From Bradyrhizobium guangdongense (GTDB taxonomy: Bacteria; Pseudomonadota; Alphaproteobacteria; Rhizobiales; Xanthobacteraceae): a stretch of 64,000 nucleotides of DNA. The DNA lies in assembly GCF_004114975.1 (NCBI RefSeq), contig NZ_CP030051.1, positions 1,240,001-1,304,000 on the forward strand. Direction: 5' to 3'. Positions within the stretch are counted from its first letter, which is position 1. The number at the start of each line of letters is the position of its first letter. Positions 16,225 to 25,386 of the stretch are shown piece after piece. The notes under the pieces were generated by a model. It made no database searches. It saw nothing but the letters and a program-made list of their open reading frames with translations, and was not told where the DNA came from. The translations under genes and the position numbers were made by a program.

Positions 16225-18213
16225 ATGTCCGGAACCAAAATCCTTTGGGGGCAGGTGATCGTGGTCGGCCTGATCGTTTTGCTGGCCATCTGGGGAGCAA
16301 CCGAGTGGACGGCCTGGCGGCTCGCCTGGCAACCGGAGCTTGGGCGGCCCTGGTTCGAACTGTTGGGCTTCAAGGTCTATTACCCGCCCGTCTTCTTCTG
16401 GTGGTGGTTCGTCTACGACGCCTATGCGCCACGGGTCTTTGTCGAAGGAGCCTTCATTGCGGCGTCGGGGACCTTCGTTTCGATCGCGGTGGCGATCGGC
16501 ATGTCGGTTTGGCGGGCGCGCGAAGCCAAGAATGTCGCGACCTATGGGTCGGCGCGCTGGGCTGGTGCGGACGAGGTTCGAGCGGCGGGACTTCTCGGTC
16601 CGGATGGTGTGGTGCTCGGCAAGCTCGACCGCGACTACCTTCGCCACGACGGGCCGGAGCACGTGTTGTGTTTTGCACCCACCCGATCCGGCAAGGGTGT
16701 CGGTCTTGTCGTCCCCTCGCTCCTGGCTTGGCCCGGCTCGGCCATCGTTCACGACATCAAGGGCGAGAATTGGCAACTGACCGCGGGCTTCCGCTCGCGA
16801 CACGGCCGCGTCCTGTTGTTCGATCCCACCAACCCAAAGTCCTCAGCCTACAATCCGCTGCTCGAGGTCCGGCGCGGGGAATGGGAGGTTCGCGACGTCC
16901 AGAACGTGGCCGACGTCCTGGTCGACCCCGAAGGCTCCCTCGACAAGCGGAACCACTGGGAGAAGACCAGTCATTCGCTCCTGGTCGGCGCCATACTCCA
17001 CGTTCTCTATGCCGAGGCGGACAAGACCTTGGCCGGCGTCGCCGCCTTCCTGTCCGATCCGAAGCAGCCGATCGAGACCACGCTGAGGGCGATGATGACT
17101 ACACCGCACCTTGGCGAGCAGGGCGCCCATCCCGTCGTCGCCTCGACCGCGCGCGAACTCCTCAACAAATCCGAAAACGAACGCTCCGGCGTCCTATCCA
17201 CCGCGATGTCGTTCCTCGGGCTCTACCGCGATCCCGTCGTGGCCCAGGTGACCTGTCGCTGCGACTGGCGGATTGCCGATCTGATCGCAGATGGTCGCCC
17301 GACGACGCTTTACCTCGTGGTGCCGCCGTCGGATATTTCTCGGACCAAGCCGCTGATCCGTCTGGTGCTGAACCAGATCGGCCGGCGCCTGACCGAGGAT
17401 CTACACGCCCGCGACCGTCGGCATCGAGTGCTAATGATGCTCGACGAGTTCCCGGCGCTGGGGCGGCTGGATTTCTTCGAGTCTGCGCTCGCCTTCATGG
17501 CGGGGTACGGCATCAAGAGCTTCTTGATCGCGCAGTCGCTCAACCAGATCGAGAAGGCCTACGGGCCTAACAACGCCATCCTCGACAACTGTCACGTCCG
17601 CGTCAGCTTCGCGACCAACGACGAGCGGACCGCCAAGCGGGTATCGGACGCGCTCGGGACCGCGACCGAGATGCGGGCCATGAAAAACTATGCCGGCCAT
17701 AGATTGAACCCGTGGTTGGGGCACTTGATGGTCTCGCGGCAGGAGACGGCCAGACCTCTCTTGACCCCGGGCGAGGTCATGCAGCTTCCACCGATGGACG
17801 AGATCGTCATGGTGGCGGGTACGCCGCCGATCCGGGCGAAGAAAGTTCGCTACTACGAGGATAGGCGGTTCACCGAGCGGGTTCTGCCGCCGCCAAATCC
17901 GGCGAGCGCCGGCCGATCATCGAGAACGGACGGTTGGTCAGCGCTAGGACCATTGAAGCCGACGGCGGGTCCAACTGACAAAGCCGCGGAGGTCGAGGAA
18001 GACACGGCGAACAGCGGACTCCGTCGCGAGCCCGAACTCCCCGATCACGTCGCGATCGCCAAGGAGACGACCGAACCGACGCCGGCAGAAGAATTTGCCG
18101 CCGTTCTTGACGATGACGAGGATGGGGTCCGCCAGTCCCGGCTCATACGCCAGCAGATGCGCGGCGTTGCGCGTCAGGTCGCCATGGACCCGAATGACGG
18201 TATGGAGCTCTGA
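16225..18213 (+). CDS. traG: TraG/VirD4 type IV coupling protein
   Basis: The 662-residue ATPase links the relaxosome to the secretion channel. Two or three N-terminal transmembrane helices (about 10-35, 52-75 and 78-98) anchor it in the inner membrane. Walker A is PTRSGKGVGLVVPSLL near residue 152 and Walker B MMLDEFPALGRL near 405; VHDIKGENW and FLIAQSLNQI are further TraG/VirD4 landmarks. The acidic C-terminal tail (EVEEDTANSG, DDDEDG) probably contacts substrates. Start at ATG 16225. CopG follows six bases after the stop, so the pair is one operon. Confidence 0.94.
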   Translation: MSGTKILWGQVIVVGLIVLLAIWGATEWTAWRLAWQPELGRPWFELLGFKVYYPPVFFWWWFVYDAYAPRVFVEGAFIAASGTFVSIAVAIGMSVWRAREAKNVATYGSARWAGADEVRAAGLLGPDGVVLGKLDRDYLRHDGPEHVLCFAPTRSGKGVGLVVPSLLAWPGSAIVHDIKGENWQLTAGFRSRHGRVLLFDPTNPKSSAYNPLLEVRRGEWEVRDVQNVADVLVDPEGSLDKRNHWEKTSHSLLVGAILHVLYAEADKTLAGVAAFLSDPKQPIETTLRAMMTTPHLGEQGAHPVVASTARELLNKSENERSGVLSTAMSFLGLYRDPVVAQVTCRCDWRIADLIADGRPTTLYLVVPPSDISRTKPLIRLVLNQIGRRLTEDLHARDRRHRVLMMLDEFPALGRLDFFESALAFMAGYGIKSFLIAQSLNQIEKAYGPNNAILDNCHVRVSFATNDERTAKRVSDALGTATEMRAMKNYAGHRLNPWLGHLMVSRQETARPLLTPGEVMQLPPMDEIVMVAGTPPIRAKKVRYYEDRRFTERVLPPPNPASAGRSSRTDGWSALGPLKPTAGPTDKAAEVEEDTANSGLRREPELPDHVAIAKETTEPTPAEEFAAVLDDDEDGVRQSRLIRQQMRGVARQVAMDPNDGMEL

Positions 18214-18219
18214 GGCATT

Positions 18220-18645
18220 ATGCGCGACCGGATGAACGTCTACTTCCCGCCAGAACTGCTGAAACAGATCTCAGAGCTCGCCGATCGCAAAAGACTTTCT
18301 CGGTCGGCGATCGTGGAAGCGGCAGTTGTTTCGTTTCTGTCCCCGGATGGAGCGGACAGGCGAGAAGCGGCGTTTACCCGGCGCCTCGATCGGCTGTCGC
18401 GCCAGATGCAGCGGCTGGAACGCGACGTGGGCTTGACGGCCGAAAGCTTGGCGCTCTTCATCCGCTTTTGGCTGACGATCACGCCGCCGCTACCCAACGA
18501 CGCACAGGCTGCCGCGCAGGCAAAGGGCAGGGATCGTTTTGAAGGATTTGTCGAAGCACTCGGGCGCCGTTTGCAAAAGGGGCAAAGCTTTCTCCGGGAG
18601 ATTCCAGAAGACATCGGTCGTCAGGAACCGGCCGAAGAAACTTGA
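18220..18645 (+). CDS. CopG-type ribbon-helix-helix protein
   Basis: The 141-residue protein starts with a ribbon-helix-helix DNA-binding motif: MNVYFPPELLKQISELAD then KRLSRSAIVEAAVVSFL. A heptad-rich segment (FTRRLDRLSRQMQRLERDV) suggests a coiled coil, followed by a hydrophobic helix and a charged tail. CopG-like genes sit between traG and trbB in this element family and are thought to regulate transfer genes. The CTACG-containing boxes at 18685 and 20173, directly downstream and before trbB, are natural candidates for its operator. That link is inference. ATG 18220 or 18232 could be the start. Confidence 0.82.
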   Translation: MRDRMNVYFPPELLKQISELADRKRLSRSAIVEAAVVSFLSPDGADRREAAFTRRLDRLSRQMQRLERDVGLTAESLALFIRFWLTITPPLPNDAQAAAQAKGRDRFEGFVEALGRRLQKGQSFLREIPEDIGRQEPAEET

Positions 18646-18684
18646 GAGAGCCACGTAGACAGACCATTTCGCGGATCCTTCTTA

Positions 18685-18702
18685 TTCTACGCCACCCTAC
18701 GA
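18685..18702 (+). repeat. CTACG box, left copy
   Basis: TTCTACGCCACCCTACGA, 94 bases before the MFS gene. It matches 20173-20190 at 16 of 18 positions and contains CTACG twice, ten bases apart (one helical turn). It may be an operator or the left mark of the MFS gene insertion. Confidence 0.65.
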
Positions 18703-18778
18703 CCGCAGGGATTTACCCGAACTGACGAAAAGCTGGTCGCGCTATCGGCTCGCACGAGCTGACAGCAAGAGGGCCAGC

Positions 18779-20107
18779 ATGCAAATTTCCGGGACATGGC
18801 GTCTCATCTCGCGCGTTTTTCTCCCGTTTGCTGCTGGATACTATCTTTCGTATCTGTATCGAACGATCAACGCTTTGATCGCCAGTCATCTCAGCTCGGA
18901 TACCGCGCTCGGGACTGCCGACCTCGGGTTGCTTACGTCAGTCTATTTCCTGATATTCGCGGCGGCTCAGATCCCTGTCGGTATATTGTTGGATCGCTTT
19001 GGTCCGCGTCGCGTCCAGAGTGTTCTGCTCTTGCTAGCCGCAGCGGGCGCCGGACTCTTCGCGATATCGACCGGTTTCCTGTCGCTTTTGATCGCGCGTG
19101 CAATGATCGGGCTTGGCGTGGCGGCGGCGTTGACCGCAGGACTGAAGTCGATCGTCCTTTGGTTCCCCAGAGAACGAGTTGCCTTGCTTAACGGCTACAT
19201 GATCATGCTGGGATCGCTAGGAGCGGTGACCGCTACGGTTCCCGTAGAATACCTACTCGCTTGGATGAGCTGGCGGCAGCTCTTTGAGATCCTAGCGGCG
19301 GCGACCGGCGCGACGGCCATTTTCATCTATGTCGTGGTTCCCGAGCGGGGCATTGTCCCATCAGCAGCCTGCGCCACTCTTAGCTCCGTTTTCAGCGATC
19401 GGCGCTTCTGGCGAATGGCCCCGTTGTCGGCGACTTGCGTCGGATCAGCCTGGTCTCTGCAGGGGCTGTGGGCATCACCGTGGCTGATCGACGTGGAGAG
19501 GCTTGATCGCACAAGTCTCGTCAGACAGCTGTTTACAATGTCCGTCGTACTAAGCGGCGGTGCCTGGTTGTTCGGTATGGCCGTCCATTACATCAAACGC
19601 AAAGGAATCGGAGCGGAGGCTATATTAGTGGTGGTTGCAGTGCTGTTCATCGCAGCCGATTCAGCCTTGATCTTGCGAGCGCCCCTGCCGTCCATCCTGC
19701 CCTGGTCGGTTGTCGCAATTGCCGGAACGGCAACCGTGGTCAGCTTCGCGGTAATAGCGGATTACTTTCCGCCGGAGCTTGCTGGTCGTGCCAACGGCGT
19801 CTTGAACGTCCTGCACTTTGGTTGGGCATTTCTGGCACAATACGCGACAGGCCTGATCCTGGAGCAATGGCACACGATCGATGGCCATAGGTCCGTCCAG
19901 GCCTATCAGGTCGCGTTCGGCCTCAACGTAGCGCTGCAGATCGCAGCCTTGGTCTGGTTCGCGCTGCCTTGGCGTAGAGTCTGCGCTTCATGGATGAGTT
20001 TAACTTCCCGCTCCACGCCAGCCTCTGTTTCCAATGGTGTCAAGTCGGTCGGCTTGTACGAGAATTCGCCCATCCTGATACCCGCGGACGACGGCGCGGA
20101 GTGGTGA
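18779..20107 (+). CDS. MFS transporter, cargo gene between copG and trbB
   Basis: A 442-residue major facilitator with about twelve membrane spans. The loop 2-3 signature GILLDRFGPRRVQ lies near residue 77 and the second half begins near 225 after a short cytoplasmic loop. The N-terminus (FAAGYYLSYLYRTINALIA) and the GAVTATVPVEYLL helix resemble anion/organic-acid MFS members. The substrate cannot be named. Its place is odd: in related elements copG is followed directly by trbB, and here the gene is bracketed by two 18-base near-repeats. AGAGGG precedes the ATG. It is probably cargo acquired inside the transfer region. Confidence 0.85.
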   Translation: MQISGTWRLISRVFLPFAAGYYLSYLYRTINALIASHLSSDTALGTADLGLLTSVYFLIFAAAQIPVGILLDRFGPRRVQSVLLLLAAAGAGLFAISTGFLSLLIARAMIGLGVAAALTAGLKSIVLWFPRERVALLNGYMIMLGSLGAVTATVPVEYLLAWMSWRQLFEILAAATGATAIFIYVVVPERGIVPSAACATLSSVFSDRRFWRMAPLSATCVGSAWSLQGLWASPWLIDVERLDRTSLVRQLFTMSVVLSGGAWLFGMAVHYIKRKGIGAEAILVVVAVLFIAADSALILRAPLPSILPWSVVAIAGTATVVSFAVIADYFPPELAGRANGVLNVLHFGWAFLAQYATGLILEQWHTIDGHRSVQAYQVAFGLNVALQIAALVWFALPWRRVCASWMSLTSRSTPASVSNGVKSVGLYENSPILIPADDGAEW

Positions 20108-20172
20108 GCGATAGCTCTTAGCGGACTGGTACGATTGAGCAGGAGTCCAATATCAGTTCTCAGTCTTCCTTT

Positions 20173-20190
20173 TTCTACGCCAGTCTACGA
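20173..20190 (+). repeat. CTACG box, right copy, in front of trbB
   Basis: TTCTACGCCAGTCTACGA, 86 bases before the trbB start. It is the near-copy of 18685-18702 and keeps both CTACG units. The position suits an operator of the trb operon. Confidence 0.65.
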
Positions 20191-20275
20191 TCACCGAAAG
20201 CGCTTGTTGCGCCAACTCCATAGGTGCTTTTTCTAATCATCCCATCTGAGGGCCCTTTGCGGACGCTCTCACTGG

Positions 20276-21250
20276 GTGGGGACGACGGTGCCAAGCCATT
20301 CCATTCAATCGGAAGCGAATTCGCGCGGCGCGCGCATGCTTCGTAGTGCGCTTGGCACAGCGATTGCCGGCTACCTCGAAGATGAAGCGATCATCGAGGT
20401 GATGCTCAATCCGGATGGGCGGTTGTGGATCGACAGGCTGTCGAGTGGCTTGATCGACACAGGCAAAACTCTCTCCGCAGCGGATGGCGAGCGCATTGTT
20501 CGCCTGGTAGCGCACCACGTAGGTGCGGAGGTGCATGCCGGGGCGCCACGGGTTTCGGCAGAACTGCCTGGAACTGGTGAGCGCTTCGAAGGCCTTTTGC
20601 CTCCGGTCGTTGCCGCCCCGGCCTTTGCTATCCGCAAGCCAGCGGTCGCGGTGTTTACCCTCGACGATTACGTCGCCAAGGAAATCATGACCTCGGAGCA
20701 GGCCGAGATCCTGAAGAGCGCGGTCGCCGCACGGAAGAACATCCTCGTCGCCGGGGGAACGTCGACCGGCAAGACGACTCTGACAAATGCGCTCCTGGCC
20801 GAAGTGGCAAAGACTGCCGATCGGGTCGTGCTGATCGAAGATACGCGCGAACTGCAGTGCACAGCGCCCAACCTTGTCGCTTTGCGTACCAACGATGGCG
20901 TGGCGACGCTATCGGACCTCGTTCGCTCCTCGCTGCGACTGCGTCCTGACCGTATTCCGGTCGGCGAGGTCCGCGGTGCCGAAGCCCTCGATCTGCTCAA
21001 GGCCTGGGGTACCGGGCATCCCGGTGGCATCGGGACCATTCATGCTGGTACCGCGCTCGGTGCCCTGCGGCGGCTTGAGCAACTCATTCAGGAAGCCGTC
21101 ATCACGGTTCCGCGTGCCCTGATCGCCGAGACCATCAACGTTATCGCCGTGCTGGCGGGGCGTGGCGCTGATCGTCGCCTCGTTGAGCTCGCGCTCGTCC
21201 GGGGGCTTGGAGCTGCCGGCGACTACAGCCTTTCAACAGCAGGAGACTGA
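20276..21250 (+). CDS. trbB: TrbB conjugative transfer ATPase
   Basis: A 324-residue VirB11-family ATPase, the cytoplasmic motor for pilus assembly. Walker [10 protein letters not shown] is near residue 160, the Asp box [11 protein letters not shown] near 192, Walker B-like [16 protein letters not shown] near 222 and the His box [13 protein letters not shown] near 245. Start is a GTG at 20276; a GTG at 20288 is an alternative. It is the first gene of the trb operon and the next gene, trbC, follows one base after the stop. The family is unambiguous. Confidence 0.94.
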   Translation: MGTTVPSHSIQSEANSRGARMLRSALGTAIAGYLEDEAIIEVMLNPDGRLWIDRLSSGLIDTGKTLSAADGERIVRLVAHHVGAEVHAGAPRVSAELPGTGERFEGLLPPVVAAPAFAIRKPAVAVFTLDDYVAKEIMTSEQAEILKSAVAARKNILVAGGTSTGKTTLTNALLAEVAKTADRVVLIEDTRELQCTAPNLVALRTNDGVATLSDLVRSSLRLRPDRIPVGEVRGAEALDLLKAWGTGHPGGIGTIHAGTALGALRRLEQLIQEAVITVPRALIAETINVIAVLAGRGADRRLVELALVRGLGAAGDYSLSTAGD

Positions 21251-21251
21251 C

Positions 21252-21575
21252 ATGCGTCAGCAAATTCGTTTTCTTCGAGGTGCATCGGTGGCCGCCTTCG
21301 GCACGGTGCTTTTGGCGGCGGCGCCGGCATGGGCCGCTGGTTCGAATATGCCATGGGAGCAGCCGCTCAATCAGATCCTGCAATCGGTTGAAGGTCCGGT
21401 TGCCAAGATCATCGCGGTCATCATCATCGTCGTGACCGGGCTCACGCTCGCGTTCGGGGATTCGTCGGGTGGTTTCCGCCGGCTGATCCAGATCGTGTTC
21501 GGCCTGTCGATCGCATTTGCCGCCTCGAGCTTCTTCCTATCGTTCTTCTCCTTCGGCGGCGGCGTGGTGGTTTGA
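21252..21575 (+). CDS. trbC: TrbC prepilin
   Basis: Start at ATG 21252, preceded by AGGAGAC; the longer frame starting inside trbB is not credible. The 107-residue precursor has a signal peptide with cleavage after AWA near residue 30 and two hydrophobic helices (about 48-66 and 75-95), as in VirB2/TrbC pilins. A short GSNMPWEQPL segment begins the mature protein. TraF (12694) is the expected maturation peptidase. The stop overlaps trbD by four bases. Confidence 0.92.
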   Translation: MRQQIRFLRGASVAAFGTVLLAAAPAWAAGSNMPWEQPLNQILQSVEGPVAKIIAVIIIVVTGLTLAFGDSSGGFRRLIQIVFGLSIAFAASSFFLSFFSFGGGVVV

Positions 21576-21838
21576 TGGATGAACCGGTCACAGGTTTTGT
21601 CGTGCCCGTTCACCGCGCACTCACTGAGCCGATTCTGATGGGCGGCGCGCCGCGGTCCGTCGCGATCGTGAACGGCACGCTTGCTGCGGCCCTTGGACTT
21701 GGATTGCGGCTCTGGATCGCGGGTCTCATCCTCTGGTTCATCGGCCACATGGCCGCCGTCTGGGCCGCCAAGCGCGATCCCGCATTTGTCGATGTCGTGC
21801 GCCGACATCTGCGCATTCCCAGCCACCTCAACACCTGA
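21572..21838 (+). CDS. trbD: TrbD, VirB3-like protein
   Basis: An 88-residue protein with the VirB3 layout: a short soluble start with VPVHRALTEPILMGGAPR and two adjacent membrane helices between residues 30 and 65. It works with TrbE in the inner membrane during pilus biogenesis. The ATG at 21572 overlaps the trbC stop, and trbE starts ten bases after its stop. Confidence 0.92.
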   Translation: MMDEPVTGFVVPVHRALTEPILMGGAPRSVAIVNGTLAAALGLGLRLWIAGLILWFIGHMAAVWAAKRDPAFVDVVRRHLRIPSHLNT

Positions 21839-21848
21839 GCGCTCCGCC

Positions 21849-24290
21849 ATGATGAACCTTGCCGAATATCGTCATTCCAACGCGCGTCTCGCCGACTTCC
21901 TGCCCTGGGCAGCTCTCGTCGACGAGGGAATCATCCTGAACAAGGATGGTTCTTTCCAACGGACAGCAAAGTTCCGGGGACCTGACCTCGACAGCGCGGT
22001 GCCGGCCGAACTCGTTGCCGTCGCCGGTCGTCTGAACAACGCCTTGCGCCGCCTCGGATCCGGCTGGGCCGTGTTCGTTGAGGCGCAGCGTCATTCTGCG
22101 GGCGCTTATCCTCCAAACACCTTTCCGGATGTCGCGTCTGCGCTGGTCGATGCCGAACGCAGAGCGCAATTCGAGGAGGCAGGTGCCCACTACGAGTCCA
22201 GTTATTTCCTGACCTTCCTCTATCTGCCGCCGGAGGAGGGAGCGGCTAAGGCGGAGCGATTGCTCTATGAAGGTCGCGACCGCACCGTTGGAGCAGATGC
22301 CCGGGAGGTGTTGCGCGGCTTTATCGATCAAACCAACCGCGTGCTGCAACTCGTCGAAGGGTTCATGCCGGATTGCGCCTGGCTCGATGATCAGGCCACG
22401 CTGACCTATCTGCACTCGACGATCTCGACTAAGCGTCACCGCGTTCGCGTGCCCGAAATTCCCATGTACATCGATGCGCTTTTGGCCGACCAGCCACTGA
22501 CCGGCGGGCTTGAGCCGATGCTGGGTTCAGCGAACGTGCGGGTCTTGACGATTGTCGGCTTTCCGGGCGCGACGACCCCGGGGGTCCTGGACGACCTGAA
22601 TCGCCTGGCATTCTCGTATCGTTGGTCGACGCGCGCAATCATGCTCGACAAGACCGATGCCACCAAGCTGCTGACCAAGATTCGGCGGCAGTGGTTCGCC
22701 AAGCGAAAATCCATTGGCGCCATTCTCAAGGAGGTCATGACCAACGAGGCGTCGACGCTGCTCGATACCGACGCCCACAACAAGGCGATCGACGCCGACG
22801 CGGCGTTGCAGGAACTGGGGTCGGATCAGATCGGACAAGCCTTTGTTACGGCCACCCTCACTGTGTGGGACCGAGATCCCAACGCTGCCGATGAAAAGCT
22901 GAGGCTGGTCGAGAAGGTCATTCAGGGCCGCGATTTCACCTGCATGATCGAGACGGTGAACGCTGTCGAAGCCTGGCTCGGTAGCCTGCCGGGACATGTC
23001 TATGCGAATGTGCGGCAGCCACCGGTCTCGACGCTCAACCTCGCCCATATGATTCCGATGTCAGCCGTGTGGGCCGGTGAGGCGAGGGATCTGCACTTCA
23101 AGGCGCCGGCACTCCTGTTTGGCAAGACTGAGGGATCGACGCCCTTCCGATTCTCTCTCCACGTCGGCGACGTCGGCCACACCCTCGTGGTGGGCCCGAC
23201 CGGCGCCGGAAAATCCGTTTTGCTGGCTCTGATGGCGTTGCAATTCCGCCGTTATCCGAACTCTCAGGTCTTTGCGTTCGACTTCGGCGGTTCAATTCGG
23301 GCGGCTGCGCTCGCCATGGGTGGCGACTGGCATGATCTCGGCGGTGCATTGTCAGACGGGGACGAAAACCCCGTCGCCCTGCAGCCGCTGGCCTGGATTG
23401 AGGATCCTTCCGAGCGCGGATGGGCGACGGAATGGATCGGCGCGATCCTGGCACGGGAAAAGGTCGAGATCACCCCGGAGGTCAAGGATCATCTGTGGTC
23501 GGCACTGACATCTCTCGCTTCGGCGCCGAGGGAGGAGCGGACCCTGACGGGCTTGTCAGTCCTGCTCCAATCGAACTCTCTGAAACGCGCCTTGCAACCT
23601 TATTGCCTCGGCGGACCTTCCGGGCGCTTGCTCGACGCCGAATTCGAGCGCCTTGGCGAAGCCTCGGTCCAGGCGTTTGAGACCGAAGGTTTGATTGGAA
23701 CGGGTGCTGCGCCGGCCGTGCTGTCGTACCTCTTCCATCGCATCGGGGGCCGTCTCGACGGCCGGCCTACACTCCTTATTGTCGATGAAGGTTGGCTTGC
23801 CCTCGATGACGAGGATTTTGCGGGGCAACTCCGGGAATGGCTGAAGACGCTTCGGAAGAAGAACGCGTCCGTCATCTTCGCCACACAGTCGCTTTCTGAC
23901 ATTGATGGCTCCGCGATAGCACCGGCGATCATCGAAAGCTGCCCGACGCGCCTGTTGCTGCCGAACGAACGGGCGATCGAACCGCAGATCACCGCCATCT
24001 ACCGCCGCTTCGGACTCAACGATCGCCAGATCGAACTTCTGAGCCGGGCAACGCCAAAGCGCGACTACTATTGCCAGTCTCGTCGCGGCAACCGGATGTT
24101 CGAACTTGGCCTTGGTGAGGTTGCGCTCGCCTTCACCGCAGCCTCTTCCAAGACAGACCAGGCAGCCATCGCGCAGCTCCTTGCCGAACATGGACCTGAC
24201 GGCTTCGTGCCCGCCTGGCTCCAGCACCGCGGCGTCGCCTGGGCCCTCGACCTGATCCCCAACCTCGTCAATCTGGAGAAATCGCAATGA
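21849..24290 (+). CDS. trbE: TrbE, VirB4-like ATPase
   Basis: Start at ATG 21849 gives 813 residues, MMNLAEYRHSNARLADFLPW; the longer frame from 21681 runs through trbD and is rejected. The N-terminal CagE/TrbE domain has LVDEGIILNKDGSFQRTAKF. The motor domain carries Walker A VGPTGAGKSVLLALM near residue 448 and Walker B LLIVDEGWLAL near 642. VirB4 proteins energise substrate and pilin movement at the inner membrane. The four-base overlap with trbJ couples translation. Confidence 0.95.
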   Translation: MMNLAEYRHSNARLADFLPWAALVDEGIILNKDGSFQRTAKFRGPDLDSAVPAELVAVAGRLNNALRRLGSGWAVFVEAQRHSAGAYPPNTFPDVASALVDAERRAQFEEAGAHYESSYFLTFLYLPPEEGAAKAERLLYEGRDRTVGADAREVLRGFIDQTNRVLQLVEGFMPDCAWLDDQATLTYLHSTISTKRHRVRVPEIPMYIDALLADQPLTGGLEPMLGSANVRVLTIVGFPGATTPGVLDDLNRLAFSYRWSTRAIMLDKTDATKLLTKIRRQWFAKRKSIGAILKEVMTNEASTLLDTDAHNKAIDADAALQELGSDQIGQAFVTATLTVWDRDPNAADEKLRLVEKVIQGRDFTCMIETVNAVEAWLGSLPGHVYANVRQPPVSTLNLAHMIPMSAVWAGEARDLHFKAPALLFGKTEGSTPFRFSLHVGDVGHTLVVGPTGAGKSVLLALMALQFRRYPNSQVFAFDFGGSIRAAALAMGGDWHDLGGALSDGDENPVALQPLAWIEDPSERGWATEWIGAILAREKVEITPEVKDHLWSALTSLASAPREERTLTGLSVLLQSNSLKRALQPYCLGGPSGRLLDAEFERLGEASVQAFETEGLIGTGAAPAVLSYLFHRIGGRLDGRPTLLIVDEGWLALDDEDFAGQLREWLKTLRKKNASVIFATQSLSDIDGSAIAPAIIESCPTRLLLPNERAIEPQITAIYRRFGLNDRQIELLSRATPKRDYYCQSRRGNRMFELGLGEVALAFTAASSKTDQAAIAQLLAEHGPDGFVPAWLQHRGVAWALDLIPNLVNLEKSQ

Positions 24291-25015
24291 GACCTCTTGG
24301 CCTATTGGCGACCACGGCCGCCTTCGCGCTGCTGCTTGGCGTCACGGTGCCTGCACGGGCGCTGATCGTCTTTGACCCCACCAACTACGTCCAGAATGTC
24401 CTGACGGCCGCGCGGGAGCTCCAGCAGGTTAATAATCAGATCACCTCGTTGCAGAACGAGGCACAGATGCTGATCAATCAGGCAAGGAATTTGGCAAGCC
24501 TGCCGTATTCATCGCTGCAGCAACTGCAATCATCGATCCAGCGGACCCAGCAATTGCTGGCCCAGGCCCAGCGGATCGCCTACGACGTTCAGCAGATTGA
24601 TCATGCCTTCTCGACAAGTTACGCGCCAGCGACCAGCAGCCAATCGAACCAGTTGCTGATCTCCAACGCTCAGTCACGTTGGCAGAATTCCTATGCCGCA
24701 ACGCAAGACGCGCTTCGCGTCCAGGCGGGCATTGTTGGCAACCTCGACACCAATCGCATCCAGACATCCGCGCTCGTAACGTCAAGCCAGGGTGCCAGCG
24801 GCGCGCTGCAGGCAACGCAGGCTGGCAATCAGATTCTCGCGCTGAACGCGCAGCAGCTCGCCGACCTCACCGCCGTCGTGACGGCGCAAGGTCGGGCGCA
24901 GAGCCTTGAAGCGGCTCAGCGCGCCTCGGCCCAGGATCAGGGACGAGAACAGCTTCGTCGGTTCCTGACTCCGGGACAGGGCTATCAGTCATCCAACGTA
25001 CAGATGTTCCACTGA
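24287..25015 (+). CDS. trbJ: TrbJ, VirB5-like minor pilin
   Basis: A 242-residue secreted protein. A signal peptide ends near ARA (about residue 25). The mature part is helical and glutamine-rich, with LQQVNNQITSLQNEAQMLINQARNL-type heptads (residues about 45-70) and AAQRASAQDQGREQ near the end, as in TrbJ/VirB5. The motif FDPTNYVQNVLTAARELQQ is characteristic of TrbJ. The ATG overlaps the trbE stop, and the trbK start overlaps its own stop by one base. Confidence 0.93.
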   Translation: MRPLGLLATTAAFALLLGVTVPARALIVFDPTNYVQNVLTAARELQQVNNQITSLQNEAQMLINQARNLASLPYSSLQQLQSSIQRTQQLLAQAQRIAYDVQQIDHAFSTSYAPATSSQSNQLLISNAQSRWQNSYAATQDALRVQAGIVGNLDTNRIQTSALVTSSQGASGALQATQAGNQILALNAQQLADLTAVVTAQGRAQSLEAAQRASAQDQGREQLRRFLTPGQGYQSSNVQMFH

Positions 25016-25386
25016 TGACGGACATAAGGGCATTCAAGGCGTTGTCGCTGCTTACGACAATCGGCGTGTTGGTCGTCACTGCCTGCACGATTCAGCTTCG
25101 CGGTGGTGACGAGCAGCCCGCGCTGCCGAAGGCCGCGCAGACGACAGATGCAACCAGCTCTGACCTCGCACGCTGCCGCAGCGTCACTGCGGAGGAAACG
25201 GCAGGTTATCAGCATTGCAGGCAGGTCTGGGCCGAAAACCGGCGACGCTTCTTGGCCAAGAAATCTGGTGCCGCGGTTCGTGGCCAAGAAGAACCCGCCG
25301 CTGCGTTGGCGCCGGCCCCAAAGGATCAGAGCCGGATCCCGCAGGGATATCTGCTACCGGCGACACCTGAGGCGAGCAAGCCATGA
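25015..25386 (+). CDS. trbK: TrbK-like entry exclusion lipoprotein
   Basis: The 123-residue product begins with a lipoprotein signal ending in LVVTAC (lipid-modified cysteine near residue 24). The later part, DLARCRSVTAEETAGYQHCRQVWAENRRRF, has the two-cysteine pattern of the TrbK-alt family of proposed entry-exclusion proteins. Such proteins stop a cell that already holds the element from receiving another copy. The place between trbJ and trbL is the rule in the family. Exclusion activity is known for IncP TrbK; for this branch it is inferred. Confidence 0.85.
   Translation: MTDIRAFKALSLLTTIGVLVVTACTIQLRGGDEQPALPKAAQTTDATSSDLARCRSVTAEETAGYQHCRQVWAENRRRFLAKKSGAAVRGQEEPAAALAPAPKDQSRIPQGYLLPATPEASKP

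Noticed and set aside
16152-17570. Long frame of 472 codons on the plus strand
   Set aside because: It is the shadow of traG in another frame; its product is arginine-rich and lacks any domain.
21681-21848. Upstream extension of trbE
   Set aside because: The extension runs through trbD in another frame. The ATG at 21849 gives the normal TrbE N-terminus.
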